The translations under genes were made by a program, and so were the position numbers. A stretch of 64,000 nucleotides of DNA from Splendidivirga corallicola (GTDB lineage Bacteria; Bacteroidota; Bacteroidia; Cytophagales; Cyclobacteriaceae). Positions within the stretch are counted from its first letter, which is position 1. Each line of letters starts with the position of its first letter. A model generated the notes under the pieces. The model searched no databases and was not told the DNA's origin. It saw only the letters and a program-made list of their open reading frames with translations. The stretch lies in contig JAUJEA010000004.1 in NCBI GenBank assembly GCA_030442035.1, positions 310,001 through 374,000 of the forward strand, in the 5' to 3' direction. Below are positions 57,476 through 64,000 of this stretch, one piece after another.

Positions 57476-58492
57476 ATGAAAGAAAAGAAGGAAAATAACA
57501 AAGCTATGCAAAATACCTCAGGTTCTTGTCAGAATGGCAACTGCTCTTGTGGTGATGGTTACCAACAGACCCTGAATAAAAAATCCGATAGACGGGGCAT
57601 GCTCAAGAAATTGACCATGGGACTCCTGACTGGTGCAGGAATGGTGAATAGTGCTTGTAGTATAACGGCGTCGGATGAAGATAAGGAAAAATCGCAGCTG
57701 GATTGGGAAAGTTTCTTTCAGGGAAATTATCAGCTAATGACGGAGGATGAGAAGAAAAAAACAGTGGAAAGACTGGAAAGATCCTATGAACTGAACCATG
57801 GCAGGCATCCTGATATTTCCGCTAAAGGTCCTGAGAAAGATGTTTTATATGGTTATGCCTTCAACATATCAAAGTGCAGGGGTTATATGGATTGTGTCAA
57901 TGCTTGTGTTCAGGAAAATAATCAGGACCGGGACACTCAAATGCAATATATCAGGATCCATGAACATAAAAATGGTCAGATAAATTTTGAGTTGGCTGAA
58001 GACAACTATTTTCATGAAGTGCCTGCCGAAGGACATTTTTATATGGGGACACAATGTTTCCATTGTGAAAATCCACCCTGTGTAAAAGTATGTCCTGTTG
58101 AAGCGACCTGGAAGGAAAAGGATGGCATTGTGGTAGTTGATTATGACTGGTGTATTGGATGTAGATATTGCATGGCTGCTTGCCCTTATGACGGAAGAAG
58201 ATTTAACTGGCAAACACCTGAGGTGCCGGAAGAGGAAGTCAATCTAAATCAGCACTATCTGGGTAACAGGCTCAGGAAGAAAGGTGTTATGGAAAAATGT
58301 ACATTCTGCATTCAGCGATCAAGAGAAGGAAAGAATCCTGCCTGTGTGGAAGCATGTCCTACGGGTGCCAGAATTTTCGGCAACCTGCTTGACCCTAACA
58401 GTGAAATAAGATGGGTTCTGGCAAATAAAAAAGTATTCAGATTAAAAGAAGATCTGGGAACAGAACCCAAGTTCTGGTATTTTATGGATTAA
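57476..58492 (+). CDS. HybA/NrfC/DmsB-like four-cluster Fe-S protein
   Basis: This 338-residue protein has an unusual Cys-rich N-terminus (SCQNGNCSCGDG). A Tat-like RR segment (DRRGMLKKLTMGLLTGAG) and a lipobox-like NSAC follow. Four Fe-S binding groups come next: CRGYMDCVNAC, CFHCENPPCVKVCP, CIGCRYCMAACP and CTFCIQR with CVEACP. In the first group Tyr137 occupies the place of the second Cys, so that cluster may be [3Fe-4S] or otherwise altered. It should pass electrons between the NrfD-type subunit and the cytochromes. Confidence 0.88.
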   Translation: MKEKKENNKAMQNTSGSCQNGNCSCGDGYQQTLNKKSDRRGMLKKLTMGLLTGAGMVNSACSITASDEDKEKSQLDWESFFQGNYQLMTEDEKKKTVERLERSYELNHGRHPDISAKGPEKDVLYGYAFNISKCRGYMDCVNACVQENNQDRDTQMQYIRIHEHKNGQINFELAEDNYFHEVPAEGHFYMGTQCFHCENPPCVKVCPVEATWKEKDGIVVVDYDWCIGCRYCMAACPYDGRRFNWQTPEVPEEEVNLNQHYLGNRLRKKGVMEKCTFCIQRSREGKNPACVEACPTGARIFGNLLDPNSEIRWVLANKKVFRLKEDLGTEPKFWYFMD

Positions 58493-58580
58493 AACTATCT
58501 GTGTTAAGGTTTTGGTTTTCAGGCATAGACAGACTATTTATCTGATACCAAAAACCTGATATCTAAAAGCTCAATCTGAT

Positions 58581-59801
58581 ATGAAGCAATTAAAAATTTT
58601 TATAAGCCTGGTAAAAGATGGCGTAAGTGCTGCCACCATTGGCAACAGAACTTATCACATTTGGATGGCTGTCCTGACCTTTTTTATGCTATTGGGTGCT
58701 TATTGTTTTAATATCCAGCTTGATGAAGGCCTTTCTGCTACCGGAATGAACGATCGGGTGAGTTGGGGACTTTATATATCCAATTTCACTTTTTTAGTGG
58801 GTGTTGCGGCAGCGGCGGTAATGTTAGTGCTACCAACTTACGTGTTGAAAGATGTTGATTTCTCTAAGGCTGTGTTGATAGGTGAGGGACTGGCAGTATC
58901 AGCTCTGATTATGTGCCTTGCTTTTGTAACAGTGGATCTTGGTGGTCCGGCCAGAGCCTGGCACCTTATTCCGGGGATCGGAAGGTTTAACTGGCCTGAT
59001 TCCATGCTTGCCTGGGATGTGATCGTGTTGAACGGCTATTTGTTTATAAACCTTACTATTCCCCTTTATATACTGATGAGTAAGTATCAGGGCAAAATAC
59101 CAAATAAAAACATTTATTTGCCAGGTGTAATGCTCTCTGTTTTTTGGGCGGTAGGCATCCATATGGTGACAGCATTTTTATATGCGGGTTTACCGGCACG
59201 TCCGTTTTGGAATAGCTCCTTGCTGGGACCGCGCTTCTTAGCATCTGCCTTTGCTGCTGGACCCGCTCTGATCATTTTGGCATTACAGGTGATCAATAAG
59301 TACTCAAGTTATGACATCAAGGATACCACACTCAGAAAGATCTCTTTGGTAGTAACAGTGGCTGCTCAGATCAATTTGATCATGCTGGCTTCAGAGCTTT
59401 TCAAAGAGTTATATGCACCAACACATCATAGCATCAGTGCCATGTATTTGTTTTTCGGTTTGGAAGGTAAAAATGCCCTGGTTCCCTGGATTTACAGTAG
59501 TATTGCCATGAATGTAGTGGCCACGGTCATCCTGACCATGCATACGTTGCGCAAAAATATGAAGTGGCTGAATGTGGCTTGTGTGCTACTGTTTTTGGCC
59601 ATATGGATTGAAAAGGGAATGGGATTAATTATTCCCGGTTTTATTCCGGGGCCATGGGGAGCCATTGTTGAATATGCACCGACCTGGGTGGAAATAGGGG
59701 TAACAGTCGGAGTCTGGGCCATGGGATTCTTTATATTCACCATTTTGGTAAAATCTGCCATTCCAATTGAGACCGGGAGATTAAAATACCAAAGAGGTTG
59801 A
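58581..59801 (+). CDS. NrfD/PsrC-type quinol-interacting membrane subunit
   Basis: This 406-residue protein has about nine or ten transmembrane helices and the NrfD wording WGLYISNFTFLVGVAAAAVM, LGGPARAWHLIPGIGRFNW and WIEKGMGLIIPGFIPGPWG. NrfD proteins bind quinol without haem and work with a DmsB-like Fe-S protein, exactly the gene upstream (88 bases). It therefore likely replaces NapC or NapGH as the quinol dehydrogenase for nitrate reduction. Confidence 0.9.
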   Translation: MKQLKIFISLVKDGVSAATIGNRTYHIWMAVLTFFMLLGAYCFNIQLDEGLSATGMNDRVSWGLYISNFTFLVGVAAAAVMLVLPTYVLKDVDFSKAVLIGEGLAVSALIMCLAFVTVDLGGPARAWHLIPGIGRFNWPDSMLAWDVIVLNGYLFINLTIPLYILMSKYQGKIPNKNIYLPGVMLSVFWAVGIHMVTAFLYAGLPARPFWNSSLLGPRFLASAFAAGPALIILALQVINKYSSYDIKDTTLRKISLVVTVAAQINLIMLASELFKELYAPTHHSISAMYLFFGLEGKNALVPWIYSSIAMNVVATVILTMHTLRKNMKWLNVACVLLFLAIWIEKGMGLIIPGFIPGPWGAIVEYAPTWVEIGVTVGVWAMGFFIFTILVKSAIPIETGRLKYQRG

Positions 59802-60027
59802 TCAAAAACTGATTTTAATGGGTTTTAAGTTGTCAAAGACCATCTGTATTTCGACCTAAATATTTTTAATGTCTCAATTAGCAAGACAAAAGATCTTGAA
59901 TAAAAGAAGAATTTAAATATTCGCAAACGTCAGCACAACAACACTTCAACACATCAATACCTATAATTCATGTCGCTAAAATTCCTTATCTTCAAACCCA
60001 ACTCAGATAATTCAGTCATTTTGGTTT

Positions 60028-60501
60028 ATGACAAAAAAGGGTTTTAAAAGGATCGAAGAAGAGATTCAGCAAACCACCTGGAGAAATCAATTGTCCAGAA
60101 CCGGCATTAATCTAATTTTCACAGGTAATTGGTTGAAAGCCCTTCATGCTGATTTTTTCAAAGAATTTGGTTTAACGCATCAGCAGCATAATATTCTCAG
60201 GATCCTTAGAGGGCAAAGAATGAAACCCGTCAATGTGGAGATGCTGAAGGAAAGAATGATGGACAGGATGTCCAATGTTTCCAGGATCCTTGAGCGGTTG
60301 AAGAGAAAAGAACTCATTCAATGTACTCCCTCCGATGCTGATAAAAGGACCTTAGATATTGTCATTACAGAGCAAGGGCTGGATCTACTCCATGTTATTG
60401 ACGAAGAAGTTCACAAAATCAATGACCTGCTAGGCCATATGAATCAAAAGGAGCTGGAACAATTAAATGAGCTTTTGGATAAGGTGAGGAATAAGGGATA
60501 A
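60028..60501 (+). CDS. MarR-family transcription regulator
   Basis: This 157-residue regulator has the MarR winged HTH (LTHQQHNILRILRGQ, then MLKERMMDRMSNVSRILERL, then RKELIQCTPSDADKRTLDIVI). It is cytoplasmic and dimeric in the family. It lies 226 bases after the NrfD gene in the same direction; control of the nap operon is possible but not shown. A reverse copy of the GTGTTGAAGT micro-repeat lies in the gap. Confidence 0.9.
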   Translation: MTKKGFKRIEEEIQQTTWRNQLSRTGINLIFTGNWLKALHADFFKEFGLTHQQHNILRILRGQRMKPVNVEMLKERMMDRMSNVSRILERLKRKELIQCTPSDADKRTLDIVITEQGLDLLHVIDEEVHKINDLLGHMNQKELEQLNELLDKVRNKG

Positions 60502-60529
60502 GGTAGTTTTTAATGTTAACCAACCATCT

Positions 60530-61200
60530 ATGGATTTCAGAACCTATAAAAAATTAATTGATCCGGACGTTGCAAAATCAATTATCGATATACTAAAGAA
60601 GAATAATATCGCATATTTGATTTCCGAAGAGCGTTCAAATCTTGATTCTCTTTATGGAGGAGATTAAATTTTTGATAGAGAAATATATATAAAGATCAGG
60701 AAGCAGGATTTCAAAATGGCGGATAAGGTACTTGAAGAGTTCAGTCAAGGTCAAATTATTAATGTAGATTCAAATCATTATTTATATGAGTTTACCGATG
60801 ATGAACTATTCGAGATTTTGATGAAACCGGATGAGTGGGGTAGTATTGATTATGAGTTATCCAAAAAATATTGATGGATAGGGGAAATGATGTAAGCGAT
60901 GAAGTAGTTGAGCTTTTGAAAAATCAAAGAATTAATGAACTTGCTAAACCTGAAGGGTCTCAGAAAGCATGGATTTATGCAGAGTATATCATCGCCTTGT
61001 TGGGAGGTATTCTAGGGGTATTTATTGGGTGGCATCTAATCTTGTTCAAAAAAACGTCTCCAAATGGAGAGTGAGTTTATGGTCATTCCGAAGGCGATAG
61101 AAGACACGGGAGAATCATTCTTGTTTTAGGTTTAATTTTTATTTCATTCTGGTTGATCTTTAGATCGTATAACACGTTTCAAATACAATTCGTATATTTA
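60530..61200 (+). pseudogene. DUF2007-like membrane protein, decayed
   Basis: The reading starts at ATG 60530 (MDFRTYKKLIDPDVAKSII) and meets TAA at 60665. It continues in the same frame (YIKIRKQDFKMADKVLEEF) to TGA at 60872. A one-base shift then leads into ELAKPEGSQKAW and two-helix membrane text, which meets TGA at 61072 inside NGE-VYGHSEGDRRHG; CGA to TGA would explain that stop. Three lesions in one gene indicate a true pseudogene. The normal protein joins a DUF2007 domain to a short membrane region. Its end runs into the antitoxin gene. Confidence 0.75.
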
Positions 61201-61204
61201 CGAT

Positions 61205-61420
61205 ATGGACAATTTAAGCCTATACACACAAATAAATTCACTACCGGAGCACTTGAAAAAAGAAGTAATGGATTTTGTTGAATTCCTGAAATTGAAAGCT
61301 GAGAAATCAAAAAAACAAAATAGCAAAAAGGAAAGGCAGTTTGGAGTTCTAAAAGGTAAAATCAAAATATCAAGTAGTTTTGATGCCCCATTGGATGACT
61401 TCAACGAATATATGCAATGA
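61205..61420 (+). CDS. DUF2281 antitoxin
   Basis: This 71-residue protein has the DUF2281 pattern LYTQINSLPEHLKKEVMDFV, then a Lys-rich middle and KGKIKISSSFDAPLDDFNEY, which is the toxin-neutralising tail. Its stop overlaps the start of the PIN toxin (ATGA), the usual layout of type II pairs. It probably binds its own promoter. Confidence 0.88.
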   Translation: MDNLSLYTQINSLPEHLKKEVMDFVEFLKLKAEKSKKQNSKKERQFGVLKGKIKISSSFDAPLDDFNEYMQ

Positions 61421-61809
61421 CAAATGCATTTCTGTTAGATACCCACACTCTCCTTTGGTTCCTTGAAGGAAGTACCAAACTATCTCAAAAAGTTAAAAAT
61501 ACAATCCTTGACAAGAGCAATTCTTGCTATATTAGTATGGCCTCTCTTTGGGAAATGGCCATAAAAATAAAATTAGGGAAACTTGAATTAGAGATCGAAT
61601 TTCAACAGTTAGCGGAGTTATTATATCAAAACAATATTAATATTATTCAGATTTCATTTGAACATATACAACACTTGTTGAAATTGGAAGATGTTCATAG
61701 AGATCCTTTTGACAGGATAATTATATCTCAAGCCATTTTTGAAAAACTCATTGTAATTTCTAAGGATGAAAATTTCTCCAAATACAAAGAACTCAAAGTG
61801 ATTTGGTGA
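61417..61809 (+). CDS. PIN-domain toxin (VapC-type RNase)
   Basis: This 130-residue toxin keeps the PIN acidic residues in FLLDTHTLLWFLEG, SLWEMAIK, HRDPFDRIIISQAI and SKDENFSKY. PIN toxins cut RNA such as tRNA when freed from the antitoxin. It overlaps the DUF2281 antitoxin by 4 bases. The pair directly follows a decayed gene, suggesting acquisition at this site. Confidence 0.92.
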   Translation: MTNAFLLDTHTLLWFLEGSTKLSQKVKNTILDKSNSCYISMASLWEMAIKIKLGKLELEIEFQQLAELLYQNNINIIQISFEHIQHLLKLEDVHRDPFDRIIISQAIFEKLIVISKDENFSKYKELKVIW

Positions 61810-61923
61810 AATATTTATATTTCAAACCATTTGATTACTCGATTATAATAAAAAAATGGATTTGTTAAGGAATGTGTTTCTTTCCATATTAGGAAACATA
61901 TTCCAAGAATTGATTCTCAATCA

Positions 61924-62157
61924 TCATATCAATTTCTGTTTTTCATAGATTAGATTTGGCCCTGAATTTGTAGGCAATTCCCATAGATTACATTCAAAAT
62001 CAATTTTTTCAAACTCTTTAAATGCTTCACTATAATTTTGGAAATTTAGGACCTTGAAAGAGCCATATGATTCATGAATTTGATAATTGTTATTTTTATT
62101 AGATATAGTTTCCAGTTGTTTGATTTTATATTTTTTATCCATTTCTTTTTTGTTCAT
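61924..62157 (-). CDS. short hypothetical protein
   Basis: This 77-residue reading starts at MNKKEMDKKYKIKQLE (an upstream ATG at 62199 adds 14 residues). It is Lys- and Asn-rich with no known motif and sits in a very AT-rich stretch. It may be a small real gene or a chance frame. Confidence 0.3.
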   Translation of the reverse strand: MNKKEMDKKYKIKQLETISNKNNNYQIHESYGSFKVLNFQNYSEAFKEFEKIDFECNLWELPTNSGPNLIYEKQKLI

Positions 62158-62324
62158 TGTCAAAGCACAACTATTGTACTTAAATTTAAAAAATAACAAG
62201 AATATTTTTCAAAAAGGCCATTAATCATTCAGATTTATTTTGTCGATAGATGAATTATGGTGTAGATATGGTATAAATCAACAATTATTTTAGAACACCA
62301 AAATATCTCATGGTATAGAAGGTC

Positions 62325-63401
62325 CTAAAATTCAATCGTCATCTGTTTTCCGATATGATCTTCCGGTTCCTGGTCGAAATTGGAGATGCCGACACCTATT
62401 AACCTGACACTGATGTCATTATAATCCAAGGTATTCAAAAGTTCGATCAATAGTCGCATCATGGTCTCCAGTGTATCGATGGGTTGAATGGTTGTTTTAC
62501 TCCTGGTGATAATTTTGAAATCAGAGAATTTAATTTTTAGTGTAAGTGTCTTTCCAAACTTTTTATTTTTTGATGTCCAGCTGAATACTTTTTCAGCCAG
62601 TTTTTGGGCTTCTGGCAGCATTTCTTCATAAGTGGTTAGATCTTTTTCAAAGGTATCTTCAGAACTGACTGACTTTCGGATTCTATTTGGATTTACCTTT
62701 CTATCATCCTGTGCTCTGGCGATTTTATAATAATAAGTTCCTGCCTTACCAAACCGGGTGACCAAATCATTTTCCGACCATCTTTTCAGATCGGCACCAT
62801 GATAAATGCCCAGCCCATTCATTTTTTTGGCAGTTACCTTTCCAATACCATGAAATTTGTTAATTGGCAACTTTTCAACAAAGGCCTCTGCGTCTTTGGG
62901 TAAAATAACAGATAACCCATCCGGTTTATCCAGGTCAGAAGCTGTCTTGGCCAAAAACTTATTGATCGATATCCCGGCGGAAGCAGTTAGTGAAGTTGTT
63001 TCTTTGATGCGTTTTTTTATTTCTTTGGCTATGAGTGTAGCCGATGGTATGTTTTTCTTGTTTACGGTTACATCCAGATAAGCTTCATCCAGTGAGAGCG
63101 GTTCTACAAGATCGGTATATTCATGAAATATTTCCCTGATTTGCTGTGAGACTTCTTTATATATTTCAAATCGTGGTCTCACGAAGATGATATCCGGGCA
63201 TTTCCGGAAGGCGGTTACAGAGGGCATGGCTGAATGTACCCCATATTTTCTGGCTTCGTAACTCGCTGCAGCTACAACACCCCTTTGACTACTACCACCT
63301 ACAGCCACGGGTTTCCCTCTGAGTGAAGGATTATCCCTTTGTTCTACGGAAGCATAAAATGCATCCATATCAATATGAATTATTTTAGTGGTAGTATTCA
63401 T
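62325..63401 (-). CDS. dinB: DNA polymerase IV (Y family)
   Basis: This 358-residue polymerase has the Y-family catalytic parts IHIDMDAFYASVEQRDNP and PLSLDEAYLDVT. The little-finger domain follows and a clamp-binding-like end lies near GKQMTIEF. It makes error-prone bypass synthesis past DNA damage. A 12-base palindrome ACTACGCGTAGT lies 24 bases upstream of its ATG and may be its operator. Single gene. Confidence 0.96.
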   Translation of the reverse strand: MNTTTKIIHIDMDAFYASVEQRDNPSLRGKPVAVGGSSQRGVVAAASYEARKYGVHSAMPSVTAFRKCPDIIFVRPRFEIYKEVSQQIREIFHEYTDLVEPLSLDEAYLDVTVNKKNIPSATLIAKEIKKRIKETTSLTASAGISINKFLAKTASDLDKPDGLSVILPKDAEAFVEKLPINKFHGIGKVTAKKMNGLGIYHGADLKRWSENDLVTRFGKAGTYYYKIARAQDDRKVNPNRIRKSVSSEDTFEKDLTTYEEMLPEAQKLAEKVFSWTSKNKKFGKTLTLKIKFSDFKIITRSKTTIQPIDTLETMMRLLIELLNTLDYNDISVRLIGVGISNFDQEPEDHIGKQMTIEF

Positions 63402-63424
63402 ACTTAAGTGGTTAGTAGCCTTTT

Positions 63425-63436
63425 ACTACGCGTAGT
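63425..63436. promoter_or_regulatory. 12-base palindrome upstream of dinB
   Basis: ACTACGCGTAGT is a perfect palindrome 24 bases before the dinB start. Its position suits a repressor site, possibly for the SOS response, but the regulator is unknown. Confidence 0.4.
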
Positions 63437-63743
63437 TTGATTTTTTATGCTTTGAATTAATTTAAAATTTGTTTAGACTTATTCAATAGAGTCTATCTTG
63501 ATAGTCACTTTGAAATGGTTATTGATTGCCTGAGGCTACTGATCAAATAAGCATTTGTACAACTATCAATATAGGGTTTATATAACTAAAGAAGCAAAAT
63601 AAACGACTGGAACACTCATCATTTTTAACCCTGCTTATCACCAAAGTTATACGGATGAGGTGGTCCCTCAGAGCCGTTTCCATGCTTAATTTTAGACAAA
63701 ATAATATTATAAAATTTCATTGTAAAAACTAACAACTAAACCT

Positions 63744-63750
63744 AAGGAGG
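63744..63750 (+). promoter_or_regulatory. strong Shine-Dalgarno sequence for a TTG start
   Basis: AAGGAGG lies 7 bases before the TTG at 63758. Such a perfect site is unusual in this genome segment and decides the TTG as start. Confidence 0.7.
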
Positions 63751-63757
63751 ACAAACT

Positions 63758-64000
63758 TTGAAACGAAGAGATTTTATCCATTTGGCCGGTTTGGGAATAG
63801 GGGCAAGTGTATTGCCTGTTCCACTCATGGGAAATCATATACCGGCAGAGGCTCTACTCGAAGTGCCTATCGATCCTGTTAAGAAGAAGATGTTGGCAGA
63901 TGTGGCACTGAACACTGCGAAATCCATTGGTGCATCTTATGCAGATGTCCGGATTGGCAGGTATTTAAACCAATATGTATTTACCAGAGAAGATAAGGTT
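63758..64000 (+). CDS. TldD/PmbA-like metalloprotease with Tat signal, 3' end missing
   Basis: The first 81 codons are in the window. They begin with a Tat signal (KRRDFIHLAGLGIGAS). The mature start of a TldD-type protein follows (MLADVALNTAKSIGASYADV, then RIGRYLNQYVFTRED). The start is TTG, supported by AAGGAGG 7 bases upstream. TldD/PmbA proteins are proteases; exported Tat forms occur in Bacteroidota. The zinc site lies beyond the window end. Confidence 0.82.
   Translation, partial: MKRRDFIHLAGLGIGASVLPVPLMGNHIPAEALLEVPIDPVKKKMLADVALNTAKSIGASYADVRIGRYLNQYVFTREDKV

Larger units (their letters stand above)
63402..63757. other. 356-base gap between dinB and tldD-like gene
   Basis: No gene is visible. 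It contains the 13-mer TTAAGTGGTTAGT (63404-63416), the perfect palindrome ACTACGCGTAGT (63425-63436) and, at the right end, an unusually strong ribosome site for the next gene. Confidence 0.55.

Noticed and set aside
60871-61074. Free-standing 67-codon membrane protein
   Set aside because: Its text continues from the upstream DUF2007-like frame by a one-base shift and beyond its TGA in the same frame, so it is part of one decayed gene.

Overview
The window looks like a chromosomal segment of an AT-rich member of the Bacteroidota, most likely a Cytophagales-like, probably marine or polysaccharide-using bacterium. The evidence is a type IX secretion tail on a secreted metalloprotease (46264-48630), many lipobox or Sec-exported glycosidases and sulfatases, starts that mostly lack Shine-Dalgarno sequences, promoters of the TTG / TAnnTTTG type, and AraC regulators with membrane or ligand domains. 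No rRNA, tRNA, CRISPR array, phage or intact insertion sequence was recognised. The species cannot be named from sequence alone.

Layout. (1) 1-8014: a rightward glycan-degradation cluster with the end of a GH29 fucosidase, a GH20 hexosaminidase, a five-bladed-propeller glycosidase, an S1 sulfatase, a broken glycosidase remnant and a GH31 enzyme. (2) 8101-19633: mixed single genes, namely a serine hydrolase, a membrane XRE regulator, an AhpD-like protein, an AraC regulator, an orphan adenylation enzyme with its own carrier protein, GNAT, DinB-fold, GH16, a TolB-N/TPR protein and Ada. (3) 19718-23033: a two-gene unit (exported Ntn hydrolase plus LamG/DUF1080-like protein) divergent from a membrane-anchored regulator whose outer domain also looks lectin-like. 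(4) 23188-35866: erythromycin-esterase homologue, iduronate-sulfatase-like enzyme, a LysR remnant, small hypothetical genes, SGNH hydrolases, ferritin, a small Cys-rich protein with a palindromic promoter region, an outer-membrane barrel and an AraC regulator. (5) 36037-45131: a second glycan locus with GH29, GH2 beta-galactosidase, a CBM9-like protein, an S1 sulfatase and a PHP phosphoesterase. (6) 45238-51757: YwbE, a frameshifted DoxX-like gene, an ABM protein, the M43/T9SS protease, an HTTM protein and a propeller protein. (7) 52113-59801: a seven-gene respiratory nitrate reductase operon. (8) 60028-64000: MarR, a decayed DUF2007-like gene, a DUF2281/PIN toxin-antitoxin pair, DNA polymerase IV and the start of a Tat-exported TldD-like protein.

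How genes work together. The two glycan loci would remove fucose, HexNAc, galactose and sulfate from exported substrates; no SusC/SusD pair or sulfatase-maturing enzyme lies in the window. The nitrate operon (porin, NapD, NapA, a four-heme double NapB, a tetraheme lipoprotein, a HybA/NrfC-like Fe-S protein and an NrfD-type membrane subunit) has no NapC, NapG or NapH. Electrons therefore probably pass from quinol through NrfD, the Fe-S protein and multihaem cytochromes to NapA. A CRP/FNR-type palindrome and two further inverted repeats lie in its upstream region.

The strongest candidates for something new are this Nap variant, the adenylation-carrier pair with an altered specificity pocket, the lectin-domain regulator facing a lectin-domain target operon, and the small Cys-rich/ferritin neighbourhood with its palindromic promoter.
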